This document shows positions 1 to 8,545 of a DNA stretch of 62,003 nucleotides, piece after piece. A model generated the notes under the pieces. The model ran no database searches, was not told where the DNA came from, and saw nothing but the letters and a program-made list of their open reading frames with translations. Within the stretch, counting starts at the first letter, position 1, and the number at the start of each line of letters is the position of its first letter. A program made the translations under genes and the position numbers. Source of the stretch: an uncultured Clostridia bacterium (GTDB lineage: Bacteria > Bacillota > Clostridia > Oscillospirales > Acutalibacteraceae); contig CAMVDB010000005.1 of NCBI GenBank assembly GCA_947166135.1, positions 1 to 62,003 on the forward strand, given 5' to 3'.

Positions 1-3000
1 AGAAGCCGCCGACAAGATAGAAGCCGCCGTTGACAGAAGGAGGATTCGGGTTATCCGGATTGTCGGGATTATCGCCGCCGTTGCCGCCTTCGATATACAT
101 GAAGCCGCCGAATGCGCTCCACTCACCGTTGCCGTTCGGGTTGAAGTAAACAGTTACTTCTCCGGCATGAGCTGCATCTACGATGTACTCATTATCCATG
201 CCGTCGGGATACCAGGTAGTGGTACCGTTCTCGACCTTAACGACCTTGACGCCGTCACCCTCAGAAAGAGTGGTGGAGATCATGTACTCGCCGGGGTTAG
301 CGGAATTCTCGCTCAGCTTATACTGCTCGTCAGCCTCCCAGTTGGAGAAGCCGCCGACAAGATAGAAGCCGCCGTTGACAGAAGGAGGATTCGGGTTATC
401 GGGATTGTCGGGTTCTTCAATACCCTCATACTCATAGTAGCCAACTTCGTAATGACCGTCGCCGTCCTGAGTATCAAGGCAATACAGACCATCGCCCATC
501 ATGTGAGCATAATTAACATCGACATTAGCAGTCTGACCACCGGAACCGTTGAAGATAACGTGATCATACTGATTGGTGTTTACGGTAACGGAATAAATGT
601 CCTCGCCGTAGGTGTTGGTGCCGACTTTATTAGCCGCAACGCCGGGCCAAGCGGTAGCGTCACCGCCGCCGTCCTGCCACATATAGACGTTAACGGAATC
701 CCAAGACTTATTGTTAGAGAAGTACAGGGTGACATTCTCGGGATTGGGATCATCATGAGTTGTGGGCTGCTGATAGGAAGTCGGATCAGTAACAGGACCG
801 GGGCCTGCATACTCATAAAACTCTACGTTGTAATGACCCTGATCATCCTGGGTATCAATGCAATATATGCCAGCGCCCATTGCGTACGCGTTCGCAACGT
901 CGATATCGACAGTCTGACCGCCGGAGCCGTTGAAGATAACATTGTCAAACTGATTGGTGTTAACAGTTACGGAATAGATGTCCTCACCGAAATCGTTGGT
1001 GCCAACCTTGTTAGCGGCAACGCCGGGCCATGCAGTGGACTCGCCGCCCGCGGTAGAGAACATATAAACATTAACGGAATTCCAGAACTTGTTGTTCGAG
1101 AAGTACAGAGTAACATTCTCGGGATCGGGATCGTAATGAGTTGTGGGCTGCTGATAGTCAGTCGGATCTACAACCGGACCGTACTCATAATAATCTACGT
1201 TGTAATGACCCAGATCATCCTGAGTATCAAGGCAGTATACTCCCGCGCCCATAGCGTACGCGTTCGCAACGTCAATATCGACAGTCTGACCGCCGGAGCC
1301 GTTGAAGATAACATTGTCATACTGATTGGTGTTAATGGTTACGGAATAGATGTCCTCGCCGAAATCGTTGGTGCCGACCTTGTTGGCAGCAACGCCGGGC
1401 CACTCGGTGGACTCGCCGCCCGCGGTAGAGAACATATAAACATTAACGGATTCCCAGAACTTGTTGTTCGAGAAGTACAGAGTCACGTTCTCGGGATCAT
1501 CATGAGTCGTGGGATATACAGTAGTAGGAGTTACGGTAGTCGGGATCACGGGAGTGGTCGGAACAACCGGAACAACTGTCTGCTCCTGACCGATCGGATA
1601 CTTGACAGGCATCTGAGCGCCGTAACGCTGGATAAAGGTAGCGTCGATCGGGGTAACCATACCGTCGCCGTCAACATCAGCTGCTCTGAGCTGCTTGTCG
1701 GTAAGAGTGATCAGGTCGATAGAGTAACGAAGGATCAGGGTAGCGTCGATCGCGTCAGCAGCGCCGTCGCCGTCAACATCGCCGAGGATATAGGTCTCGG
1801 GAGGCTCGGTCGGGATCGGCTCGGGAGTCTCTTCGTTCTCATAGATCGCCGCAACGCCGGTGTTACCGACAGTACCGGTGACCTTCTTGTTAGCAACGGT
1901 AAAGGTGTTGCCGGAGATGGCATCCTTATAAGTACCGTCAGCAAGCTTGTTAGCAGTCAGAGAAACGGAACCGCCGTTGGTGCCGCCCATGGTGATGATG
2001 ATAGCGCCGGTGGTGCCTCTCTCGATCATCGCCTTGTTGCCGCTGACAGAGGTGTACTCGCCCTGACCTGCAAAATAGTTATGGAACTGGTTAACAGCCT
2101 TGGTTACATCGTTAGCCCAAGCGGTCTTTCTCGCTTCACCGATGGTGATGTTGTACAGATCGTTGGTGTTGGTGTTATCAGAGGGACGAGCGAGATATAC
2201 GCTGGTGATATCCGCACGACCTGCAACAGCCGCCCAGATCTTGTTACGCTGAGCAACAGTCAGAGAAGTGGTGGTGCCGTCGATGTAAGTATCGTGAGAC
2301 TCTTCCCACTGAACGGTGTTCGCCTTGGTGAAGGTGTTGTTACCGGAGTCGTTGTAGAACGGGAATACGCCGGTGCCGGAGCCGTTCTTGATCGCGGGCA
2401 TGATGCGGTCGCGGTGAGCGCAGTTATCGGTAACCTGCATATACTTGAAGTACATGGAGTAAGGACGGTTAATACCGCAGGTGTTCAGGATCTCACCGTA
2501 AGCATAGCCTTCCTTATCGGGGTTAGCCTGTCTTGCCTTAGTCAGAGTGTTGGTCCAGAAATCGGAGCGCAGACTCGAAATATCGTCGGGAGTCTCGATG
2601 TGCTTCGCAGCGTCGAAACGGAAGCCGTCGGCGCCGGACTTGAGCAGCTCGTCAAGATACTCATAGATCGCGTTCTGAACGGTTGCGTCCTCGGTCTTCA
2701 GATCGGGCAGACCGGAGGTGCAGTTACGGGTAAGATCGTAAGTAGAATCATACTGAGAAGCGTTGCTCTCAATGTACTGCATCTGCTTCCAGGGAGAATG
2801 GAACAGCTTGCCGTTGTAGATCGCAGGCTCAAAGGTCTGAGCCTTGGGAGTAACGTGAGACATAGGATCGGTGTTGGTGTTGCTGTCGTCGCCGTCCTTG
2901 GTACCCATGTGGTTTACTACCGCGTCAACGATGATCTTGATACCCAGCTGATGTGCCTTTTCGCACATGGAGATAAAGTCAGCCTTGGTACCGAGAGCAT

Positions 3001-3427
3001 TATCGGTGCTGTTGTTGATCTGGAAGCCGGCGGGCTGGTAGTACATCCACCAACCGTTCTGGTTGTTGCTCTGCAGGAACTTAGCGTTCTGGGTACCCTT
3101 CTTGATCTCATTGGGAGGAGATACCTGTACGGTAGTGAAGCCCTGCTCGGCGATAGTCTCGAGATTATTCTCGATATTCTTGAAGGACCAGGTCCACGCC
3201 TGCAGTATGGTACTGTCATCTACCTTGTTCATCAGACCGTAGCCGTTCTCAGCCTTAGTCTTGTTCAACATATCGGAATATGTCGAACCCGCCGCGGCAA
3301 CGTCTACGTCCGCTGCTGTCACGGCAGCATCGACTTCTTCTGCAGAGGTGGCAACGACGCCGACCGCGAAGCAGGAGAATACCATAGCAACCGCTAACAG
3401 TACGCTTAGTGCTCGTTTGAATTTCAT
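1..3427 (-). CDS. Secreted alpha-amylase with dockerin and starch-binding repeats (C-terminus cut off)
   Basis: This is a GH13 alpha-amylase that should hydrolyse alpha-1,4 bonds of starch outside the cell. A signal peptide (about residues 1-29) is followed by the catalytic barrel (about 35-480) with the region I motif VDAVVNHMG, nucleophile D272 in GFRFDAAKH, acid E312 in AYGEIL and D379 in WEESHDT. A type I dockerin (about 547-608, two DATLILRY/DATFIQRY repeats) sits mid-protein, followed by three CBM26-like repeats (about 641-747, 763-874, 892-1003). Then come 115-residue modules starting GGFYLVGGFSNW; the second copy is cut by the window edge. Linkers are rich in Thr/Pro or Asp/Asn/Pro. 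The dockerin suggests attachment to a cohesin scaffold, as in the amylosome of Ruminococcus bromii; that is inference, since no cohesin gene is present here. Confidence 0.93.
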   Translation of the reverse strand, partial: MKFKRALSVLLAVAMVFSCFAVGVVATSAEEVDAAVTAADVDVAAAGSTYSDMLNKTKAENGYGLMNKVDDSTILQAWTWSFKNIENNLETIAEQGFTTVQVSPPNEIKKGTQNAKFLQSNNQNGWWMYYQPAGFQINNSTDNALGTKADFISMCEKAHQLGIKIIVDAVVNHMGTKDGDDSNTNTDPMSHVTPKAQTFEPAIYNGKLFHSPWKQMQYIESNASQYDSTYDLTRNCTSGLPDLKTEDATVQNAIYEYLDELLKSGADGFRFDAAKHIETPDDISSLRSDFWTNTLTKARQANPDKEGYAYGEILNTCGINRPYSMYFKYMQVTDNCAHRDRIMPAIKNGSGTGVFPFYNDSGNNTFTKANTVQWEESHDTYIDGTTTSLTVAQRNKIWAAVAGRADITSVYLARPSDNTNTNDLYNITIGEARKTAWANDVTKAVNQFHNYFAGQGEYTSVSGNKAMIERGTTGAIIITMGGTNGGSVSLTANKLADGTYKDAISGNTFTVANKKVTGTVGNTGVAAIYENEETPEPIPTEPPETYILGDVDGDGAADAIDATLILRYSIDLITLTDKQLRAADVDGDGMVTPIDATFIQRYGAQMPVKYPIGQEQTVVPVVPTTPVIPTTVTPTTVYPTTHDDPENVTLYFSNNKFWESVNVYMFSTAGGESTEWPGVAANKVGTNDFGEDIYSVTINTNQYDNVIFNGSGGQTVDIDVANAYAMGAGVYCLDTQDDLGHYNVDYYEYGPVVDPTDYQQPTTHYDPDPENVTLYFSNNKFWNSVNVYMFSTAGGESTAWPGVAANKVGTNDFGEDIYSVTVNTNQFDNVIFNGSGGQTVDIDVANAYAMGAGIYCIDTQDDQGHYNVEFYEYAGPGPVTDPTSYQQPTTHDDPNPENVTLYFSNNKSWDSVNVYMWQDGGGDATAWPGVAANKVGTNTYGEDIYSVTVNTNQYDHVIFNGSGGQTANVDVNYAHMMGDGLYCLDTQDGDGHYEVGYYEYEGIEEPDNPDNPNPPSVNGGFYLVGGFSNWEADEQYKLSENSANPGEYMISTTLSEGDGVKVVKVENGTTTWYPDGMDNEYIVDAAHAGEVTVYFNPNGNGEWSAFGGFMYIEGGNGGDNPDNPDNPNPPSVNGGFYLVGGF

Positions 3428-3554
3428 GTTAATTCCATAGCCTTTCCGCCCATAGAATGTTGTTCGGAGCACCGATCATCTACCATGGGCAGATAGAAAA
3501 CCGATGAAATCTCAACTTTCATATAGATGTTATGTAAGATGAAAGCCAGAATTT

Positions 3555-3575
3555 GAATCATTTCAAGAATGATTC
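3555..3575 (-). promoter_or_regulatory. Hairpin in the amylase leader
   Basis: GAATCAT and ATGATTC form a perfect 7-bp inverted repeat with a 7-base loop inside the long amylase leader. It could be an operator or an RNA hairpin; no poly-U follows, so it is not an obvious terminator. The rest of the 350-bp gap between the two divergent genes shows only promoters and the operator-like repeat at 3688-3719. Confidence 0.35.
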
Positions 3576-3619
3576 CCCGGGAGATAACCATATAACATGG
3601 TCAGTTTTCCTCATAGTCT

Positions 3620-3648
3620 AGTATACCAAATTTATCTATCATCTTCAA
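3620..3648 (-). promoter_or_regulatory. SigA-type promoter of the amylase gene
   Basis: On the minus strand TTGAAG (3643-3648) and TATACT (3620-3625) are 17 bases apart, with an extended -10 TG one base upstream. Transcription would start near 3612 and leave an untranslated leader of about 185 bases before the amylase ATG. Confidence 0.75.
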
Positions 3649-3687
3649 TTCACTTTTTCTACAAATATTCAATTAATATTTGAACAT

Positions 3688-3719
3688 TATACCCAATTTG
3701 TAATGAATAAATTGGTATA
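3688..3719. repeat. Inverted repeat between divergent promoters
   Basis: TATACCC-AATTT and AAATTGGTATA form an inverted repeat with one extra C, lying just upstream of the -35 of the gene at 3777. Its position fits an operator for a dimeric regulator, but no cognate regulator is identified. Confidence 0.35.
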
Positions 3720-3723
3720 ATTG

Positions 3724-3752
3724 TTGCAATCATCAGCAAATAGTGATAGAAT
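3724..3752 (+). promoter_or_regulatory. SigA-type promoter of the zinc-ribbon membrane protein
   Basis: TTGCAA (3724-3729) and TAGAAT (3747-3752) are separated by 17 bases, with an extended -10 TG. Transcription should start about 18 bases before the ATG at 3777. Confidence 0.65.
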
Positions 3753-3776
3753 ACATCTATATAATAACAGAAAGGT

Positions 3777-4169
3777 ATGGATACCGACGTGAAGAAATGC
3801 AGATACTGCGGTAAAGAGATATCGTATGATAAAATGTACTGCTCCGATCAATGTGAGAAGGAAGCGAACAAGTTCTTTGAATACAGGGCGAAAACACAAT
3901 CGGGATTTTCGGCACTGAACGGAATATTTGTCCTCGGCATCGGTATCAGCATCTTTGTCTATTCGTTCAGCCGAACGATCGGCGCCGTGGGAGGCTCGAT
4001 CTGCCTGATGATTCTCGGACTGCTGTATAACTTCTTCCCCTTCCCTGCCGAAATAATGATCGAAAAATACAAATTAAAAAAAGCGGTATTTATTACCAAG
4101 ATCATTTCGGGCATTCTCTTCGCGCTGGGTGTACTGGTTCTGCTGTTTTTCTTCTTAGGTTGGATTTGA
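3777..4169 (+). CDS. Small zinc-ribbon membrane protein of unknown function
   Basis: The 130-residue product starts with a short zinc-ribbon-like segment, CRYCGKE followed by CSDQCEKE, so four cysteines could bind zinc within the first 30 residues. After it come hydrophobic stretches at about residues 44-62, 66-84 and 103-129, giving three or four membrane helices. A GAAAGG ribosome-binding site precedes the ATG. It stands alone, divergent from the amylase, and ends 60 bases before another small membrane protein. The family function is not known to me; similar ribbon-plus-membrane proteins are common in Firmicutes. Confidence 0.75.
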   Translation: MDTDVKKCRYCGKEISYDKMYCSDQCEKEANKFFEYRAKTQSGFSALNGIFVLGIGISIFVYSFSRTIGAVGGSICLMILGLLYNFFPFPAEIMIEKYKLKKAVFITKIISGILFALGVLVLLFFFLGWI

Positions 4170-4200
4170 ATAATTAAGTAAATACAGCAAATACTATCCG

Positions 4201-4215
4201 TACAGTATGACTGTA
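4201..4215. promoter_or_regulatory. Palindrome directly before the ribosome-binding site
   Basis: TACAGT-ATG-ACTGTA is a perfect 6-3-6 palindrome immediately followed by AAGGAGG of the next gene. It has the TACA...TGTA ends seen in BlaI/CopY-type operators, but no such regulator lies nearby. It could equally be a leader hairpin that masks the ribosome-binding site. Confidence 0.35.
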
Positions 4216-4229
4216 AGGAGGTAAAGTGT

Positions 4230-4457
4230 ATGCTGGATAAAATCGCGTTATCGCTGCTGATCGTCGGCGGCATCAACTGGGGCAGCATCGGTTTGTTTCA
4301 GTTTGATATCGTAGGCTTCCTGTTCGGCGGTCAGTCGGGCATCGTCAGCCGTATCGTCTATGTCCTGGTTGCTTTGGCAGCGCTGTGGTGTATCTCACTC
4401 TTATTCAGAGATACGACCGAGGCAGGCGACCACGATTACCGTGCTAGCGCCACATAA
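4230..4457 (+). CDS. DUF378 (YuzA-like) small membrane protein
   Basis: A 75-residue protein with two hydrophobic helices (about 5-35 and 42-60) and the characteristic GGINWGSIGLFQFD segment of the DUF378 family. That family has no established function. A strong AAGGAGG lies 8 bases before the ATG, right behind a palindrome that may control expression. A factor-independent terminator follows immediately, so it is the last gene of its unit and is perhaps co-transcribed with the preceding zinc-ribbon protein. Confidence 0.85.
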   Translation: MLDKIALSLLIVGGINWGSIGLFQFDIVGFLFGGQSGIVSRIVYVLVALAALWCISLLFRDTTEAGDHDYRASAT

Positions 4458-4462
4458 AACCG

Positions 4463-4493
4463 AAAGCTGCTTCCTTATGGAGGCAGCTTTTTT
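4463..4493 (+). terminator. Rho-independent terminator
   Basis: AAAGCTGCTTCC and GGAGGCAGCTTT form a 12-bp stem (one mismatch) with a TTAT loop, followed by a T run. It ends the DUF378 transcript and separates it from the convergent regulator gene. Confidence 0.88.
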
Positions 4494-4505
4494 ACATTTA
4501 ACGAT

Positions 4506-5276
4506 CTATTCACTTTGATATCCCAAAGCGGATGACAGCATTTTCGCCTGATTCACGGTAGCACGGATAACCACTGAAAACTCGTCCGAATTGACTCGGC
4601 GAAAGAAACCGACGGTGGTCAAGGCGTATTTCAATTCACCCGCGCTGTCAAATACCGGAGCAGAAACCGAACGCAAACCGACCTTATACTCACCATCTTC
4701 AATTGCATATCCCAGATTGCGAATCTCGGCAAAAATTTTGGTCAGTCTTTCAGTATCAGTAACCGTATGAGGTGTGTATTGGCGCACTGAAGTGCGCTTC
4801 AGAATCGATTTGACTCTGTTATCGGAAAGGTACGCAATCATCAGCTTACCCTGTGAGGTACAGTGCAGCGGAAGCTTCACGCCGATCTCGGGCATGATCT
4901 GAACGCCGGACGCACTGACGGCATAATCGATAGAAACCGGATGATGACCGTCAAGCATCGTAATGACCGAGTTCGCCCCGGTGATCGCGCTGAGACTCTC
5001 CAGATACGGACGGGCAATACTGCTGATATCAAAGCTGCGGGAAACAGCCGAGCCATACTCAAACAGACGGATCCCGAGATCGTATGAACCGTCGGACAGC
5101 TGTCTGAGCAGTCCTCTGTCTCGCATGGTGGAAGCAAGCGCGTGAACCGTACTCTTAGGGTAACCGCTACGCTCTGACAGCGTACTCAGGCTCAGTCCGC
5201 CTCTTGACTGAGATAATACATCCAATATATCGATCGCTTTTAGGAGGGATTTGACTTTCCCTTTGTTTTCATCCAT
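4506..5276 (-). CDS. IclR-family transcriptional regulator
   Basis: A 256-residue DNA-binding regulator with an N-terminal winged helix (about 8-65, with LSTLSERSGYPKSTVHALAS as the helix-turn-helix) and a C-terminal IclR effector domain (about 80-250, containing the CTSQGKLMIAYL signature). It is transcribed away from the molybdate/molybdopterin operon, and its promoter overlaps that operon's promoter. By analogy with other divergent IclR genes it probably regulates the operon and itself. The ligand is unknown; a control of molybdate genes by IclR instead of ModE would be unusual, so this role is inference. Confidence 0.9.
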   Translation of the reverse strand: MDENKGKVKSLLKAIDILDVLSQSRGGLSLSTLSERSGYPKSTVHALASTMRDRGLLRQLSDGSYDLGIRLFEYGSAVSRSFDISSIARPYLESLSAITGANSVITMLDGHHPVSIDYAVSASGVQIMPEIGVKLPLHCTSQGKLMIAYLSDNRVKSILKRTSVRQYTPHTVTDTERLTKIFAEIRNLGYAIEDGEYKVGLRSVSAPVFDSAGELKYALTTVGFFRRVNSDEFSVVIRATVNQAKMLSSALGYQSE

Positions 5277-5312
5277 ACTTTCACCTATTCCGTATTACCG
5301 AACTATGATTCT

Positions 5313-5341
5313 ATAATACCGTACAATTTTGCTTGTGTCAA
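5313..5341 (-). promoter_or_regulatory. Promoter of the IclR regulator
   Basis: Minus-strand TTGACA (5336-5341) and TATTAT (5313-5318) are spaced by 17 bases. The -35 box shares three base pairs with the -35 box of the oppositely oriented modA promoter, so both cannot be fully occupied at once. Confidence 0.8.
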
Positions 5342-5361
5342 GTCCCGACAAATGATAAAAT
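5333..5361 (+). promoter_or_regulatory. Promoter of the mod-moa operon
   Basis: TTGTGT (5333-5338) and TAAAAT (5356-5361) are 17 bases apart with an extended -10 TG. Start is expected near 5368, giving a short leader to the modA ATG at 5387. Confidence 0.7.
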
Positions 5362-5386
5362 ATCCTTATCAAAGGAGGCTTTATCT

Positions 5387-6199
5387 ATGAAGAAAATGAC
5401 TGCTGTTATTATTGCATGCGCCATGATGATCGGATTACTGACTGCTTGCGGTAATCCTAAACCGGTCGAGCCGCCCACCGAGACTTCACAAAAGACCGAA
5501 CTGGTGGTATTTGCCGCTGCATCCATGACCGAAACCCTTGAAGAGATCGCAAAGACTTATGAAACGGAGCACAGCAACATCAAGCTTTCCTTTAACTTTG
5601 ATTCCTCAGGTACTCTCAAAACACAGATCGAAGAAGGCGCTCCCTGCGACCTCTTTATCTCAGCCGCCGCAAAGCAGATGGACGGTCTGAACGACGGCGA
5701 ATATATCGACGCCGCTACACGCATCGACCTGCTCGAAAATAAAGTCGCTCTATGTGTTGCCGAAAACAGCAAAAGCGGTATCACATCCTACGAGGATATG
5801 AAGTCACATCTGGAGAAGGGCGATATCCTGATGGCGATGGGTAACGAGGATGTACCCGTCGGTCAGTATACGCAGAAGATCTTTGCATACTTCGGACTGG
5901 ATGAAAAGGAGCTCTCTGACAAAGGCGTCCTGACATACGGCTCCAACGTCAAAGAAGTCACCACTCAGATCAGCGAAGGTACCGTTGACTGCGGCGTTAT
6001 CTACCAGACCGACGCTTACTCCGCAGGCTTAAAGGTATCCGATACCGCTACCGAGGAGATGTGCGGAAAGGTCATCTACCCCGCCGCCGTACTGAAAAAC
6101 AGCGCTCACGCCGATAAGATCAGGGAATTCTTAGCGTATCTGCAAACAGAAGCAGCAGGCGAAGTGTTCTCTAAGGTAGGTTTCACTCCGATCAAATAA
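5387..6199 (+). CDS. modA: Molybdate ABC transporter substrate-binding lipoprotein
   Basis: This 270-residue protein captures molybdate (or tungstate) outside the membrane and passes it to ModBC. It begins with a lipoprotein signal ending in LLTAC (lipidated C21), then the ModA fold starting LVVFAAASMTETLEEI; the ASMT and SSGTLKTQIEEGAPCDLF segments are the typical oxyanion-binding loops. The start at 5387 is chosen because AAAGGAGG lies just upstream and the signal peptide begins there; an in-frame start at 5333 lies inside the promoter. It is first in an operon of nine closely packed genes. Confidence 0.95.
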   Translation: MKKMTAVIIACAMMIGLLTACGNPKPVEPPTETSQKTELVVFAAASMTETLEEIAKTYETEHSNIKLSFNFDSSGTLKTQIEEGAPCDLFISAAAKQMDGLNDGEYIDAATRIDLLENKVALCVAENSKSGITSYEDMKSHLEKGDILMAMGNEDVPVGQYTQKIFAYFGLDEKELSDKGVLTYGSNVKEVTTQISEGTVDCGVIYQTDAYSAGLKVSDTATEEMCGKVIYPAAVLKNSAHADKIREFLAYLQTEAAGEVFSKVGFTPIK

Positions 6200-6218
6200 G
6201 CAAATGTAAGAGGTACGT

Positions 6219-6884
6219 ATGGATCTGTATCCGCTTTACAACTCTTTAAGAATCGCGGCGATCTCTGCGATGATCGTTTTCTTCGCGGGGATTGCCTGCG
6301 CGTATTATATCGCTAAGCTTCCGCGTGTATTGAAGGGAATCCTGGATGTACTGCTGACGCTGCCGCTCGTTCTTCCCCCTACTGTAGTAGGCTATCTGCT
6401 GCTGCTCGTACTCGGACCGAAGCGACCGGTCGGCTCGTTCTTTCTGGAAAGCTTTGATATCCGCTTGACCATGCGCTGGTGGTCGGCGGTTTTCGCAGTG
6501 TCTGTCGTGGTATTTCCGCTGATGTATCGTACGGCTCGCGGTGCATTCGAGCAATTCGATGAAAATTTAGCTGACGCGGGTCGTACCCTCGGACTGAGAA
6601 ACAGCTATATCTTCTGGCGCATCCGTATTCCCTATTGCAAGCAAGGTATCATCGCAGGCGCCGTACTGTCATTTGCCAGGGCACTCGGCGAATACGGGGC
6701 GACCTCGATGATCGCAGGCTACACCCCGGGAAAGACCGCGACGATATCCACCGCCGTTTACCAGCTATGGCGCACCGGTAATGATGAACTGGCGCTGAAA
6801 TGGGTATTGATCAATATCGCGATCTCGGCGGTTGTCCTTTTATGCGTCAACCTCTTGGAACGACCGCAAAGGAGGAAAGGCTGA
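6219..6884 (+). CDS. modB: Molybdate ABC transporter permease
   Basis: A 221-residue inner-membrane permease with about five helices, forming the channel through which molybdate enters. The cytoplasmic EAA-type loop that contacts the ATPase is visible as ARALGEYGATSMIAG. It begins 19 bases after modA, and its TGA shares one base with the modC ATG, which implies translational coupling. The length matches stand-alone ModB proteins. Confidence 0.95.
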   Translation: MDLYPLYNSLRIAAISAMIVFFAGIACAYYIAKLPRVLKGILDVLLTLPLVLPPTVVGYLLLLVLGPKRPVGSFFLESFDIRLTMRWWSAVFAVSVVVFPLMYRTARGAFEQFDENLADAGRTLGLRNSYIFWRIRIPYCKQGIIAGAVLSFARALGEYGATSMIAGYTPGKTATISTAVYQLWRTGNDELALKWVLINIAISAVVLLCVNLLERPQRRKG

Positions 6885-7603
6885 TGCTGACCGTTGATAT
6901 CGAAAAACGACTTGATCGATTTACATTAAAAGCAAGGTTCAGCTGTAGCGGCGAGCCTTTGGCACTGTTCGGCGCATCAGGCGCCGGCAAAAGCATGACG
7001 CTGAAATGTATTGCCGGCATCGAAAAGCCGGATAGAGGATATATCGAACTGAACGGTAATGTTCTGTTTGACAGTGAAAAACACATCAATCTTCCGCCGC
7101 AGAAGCGCAAAGTCGGCTATCTGTTCCAGGATTATGCATTGTTTCCCGATATGACTGTCTCTCAGAATATTGCGACAGGGCTGACACGTTATCGCGGGAA
7201 GGAAAAAACTGCGAAAATCAACGAATTTATCAGCCGTTTTCATCTGGACGGGTTGGAAAGCAAAAGACCCGCTACTCTCTCCGGAGGCGAAAAACAGCGC
7301 GTTGCTCTGGCGCGGATCTTTGCTTCCGCACCCGATGTTCTGCTGCTCGACGAGCCGTTCTCGTCACTTGACTCATATCTGAAGCTTGAGCTTCTCCCTT
7401 ATATCAAGAATATTATCAAGGATTTCAAGGGAGAAAGTATTCTGGTCACCCATAATATCGATGAGGTACTCTATCTATGTGATCATGCAGCACCGATCAA
7501 TAACGGAGTCATCGAATCAACACGCGAAGCAACTGTATTCTATAACGAATTACAAGAACAATATAAAAAGGCAGGGATCAGCCTGCCGGAGTATCATTTA
7601 TGA
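6884..7603 (+). CDS. modC: Molybdate ABC transporter ATPase, short form
   Basis: A 239-residue ATPase energising ModB. Walker A GASGAGKSM, signature LSGGEKQR, Walker B VLLLDEP and the switch histidine in VTHN are all present. The start at 6884 overlaps the modB stop and follows AAAGGAGGAAAGG; an in-frame start at 6800 would lie deep inside modB. Classic ModC proteins are about 350 residues with a C-terminal molybdate-binding TOBE domain; this one ends after the ATPase domain, so that regulatory domain is absent. The last four bases overlap the moaA start. Confidence 0.93.
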   Translation: MLTVDIEKRLDRFTLKARFSCSGEPLALFGASGAGKSMTLKCIAGIEKPDRGYIELNGNVLFDSEKHINLPPQKRKVGYLFQDYALFPDMTVSQNIATGLTRYRGKEKTAKINEFISRFHLDGLESKRPATLSGGEKQRVALARIFASAPDVLLLDEPFSSLDSYLKLELLPYIKNIIKDFKGESILVTHNIDEVLYLCDHAAPINNGVIESTREATVFYNELQEQYKKAGISLPEYHL

Positions 7604-8544
7604 AAGACAGCTATGGAAGAAAAATCGAATACTTACGCCTGTCCGTGACCGATTTGTGTAACTATCGTTGTATCTATTGCATGAATGAAGAAGGTGTAGA
7701 GAAAAAGCGGCACAGTGATATCCTCAGTATCGAAGAATTGACAGAGATCGCAGAAGCCGCATACTCACTCGGTATCCGCAAGATACGACTGACCGGCGGA
7801 GAACCGCTGGTGAGAAAGGGGCTGATCACACTCTGCCGCAATATCCGAGGTATCTCCGATGATATTGAGCTTGGTATTACAACGAACGGATCGCTCCTGC
7901 CCGATATGGCGAAGGAGCTGAAAGAAGCAGGCGTTGATCGGCTGAATATCAGCCTGGATACGCTGAATCCCGATACGTTCCGAAGAATCACACGTACAGG
8001 CACTATTGACCAAACGCTCAACGGCATCAAGGCAGCGATCGACGCGGGCTTCGATAATTTGAAGATCAATACCGTACTGTTAGGCGGTATCAACGATACG
8101 GATGTTTTTGAGTTCCTTCGAATGACAGAGAAAACGCCGGTACAGGTACGCTTCATCGAACTTATGCCTCTTGGGGTAGTGAAAGATTGGACTGACAACC
8201 GTTTTATCACAGTCGATTTTATCGAGAACTACCTTCGTAATGCGGCACTGATCAAAGTAGACGGTGTTGCACGGGTCTATCAGCTGCCGAATCACCGGGG
8301 AACGATCGGTCTGATCGCGCCGATATCGAATCGCTTCTGCGCTTCATGCAATAAGATTCGCATCACTGCCGACGGAAAGCTGAAATCCTGCCTTCACTCC
8401 GAAGGTGAATCAAATCTGAGAGGATTGCACGGCGATGATCTGGCCAAAGCGATTGAGCAAGGGATCCTTACAAAGCCGCTGCAGCACCACCTGAATGATG
8501 AAGGAACCGCTACAGCACGCAACATGAACGAGATCGGAGGATAA
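7600..8544 (+). CDS. moaA: GTP 3',8-cyclase (molybdopterin step 1)
   Basis: A 314-residue radical SAM enzyme that converts GTP to 3',8-cyclo-GTP, the first step of molybdenum cofactor synthesis. The N-terminal CNYRCIYC binds the radical SAM 4Fe-4S cluster, TGGEPL contacts SAM, and the C-terminal FCASCNK with a later SCLHS holds the second cluster. The canonical C-terminal GG tail survives as EIGG. It overlaps modC by four bases (ATGA) and is followed one base later by moaC. Confidence 0.96.
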   Translation: MKDSYGRKIEYLRLSVTDLCNYRCIYCMNEEGVEKKRHSDILSIEELTEIAEAAYSLGIRKIRLTGGEPLVRKGLITLCRNIRGISDDIELGITTNGSLLPDMAKELKEAGVDRLNISLDTLNPDTFRRITRTGTIDQTLNGIKAAIDAGFDNLKINTVLLGGINDTDVFEFLRMTEKTPVQVRFIELMPLGVVKDWTDNRFITVDFIENYLRNAALIKVDGVARVYQLPNHRGTIGLIAPISNRFCASCNKIRITADGKLKSCLHSEGESNLRGLHGDDLAKAIEQGILTKPLQHHLNDEGTATARNMNEIGG

Positions 8545-8545
8545 G

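Noticed and set aside
420..1520. Regularly spaced DNA repeats resembling an array
   Set aside because: The repeats are about 330 bp long, in frame, and encode CBM26-like modules; they are not CRISPR repeats. No CRISPR array or cas gene was seen in the window.
167..3397. A 1,076-codon open frame on the plus strand across the amylase gene
   Set aside because: It is antisense to an amylase with intact catalytic motifs, dockerin and CBM repeats. Its product is a Val/Ile/Gly-rich repetitive sequence with no recognisable domain, an effect of codon bias on the opposite strand.
5333..5386. Longer N-terminus for ModA starting at 5333
   Set aside because: This segment contains the -35 and -10 boxes of the operon; the start at 5387 has AAAGGAGG and a proper lipoprotein signal.
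6800..6883. Longer N-terminus for ModC starting at 6800
   Set aside because: It would overlap modB by 85 bases, adding residues unlike any ABC ATPase; the start at 6884 follows an excellent ribosome-binding site.
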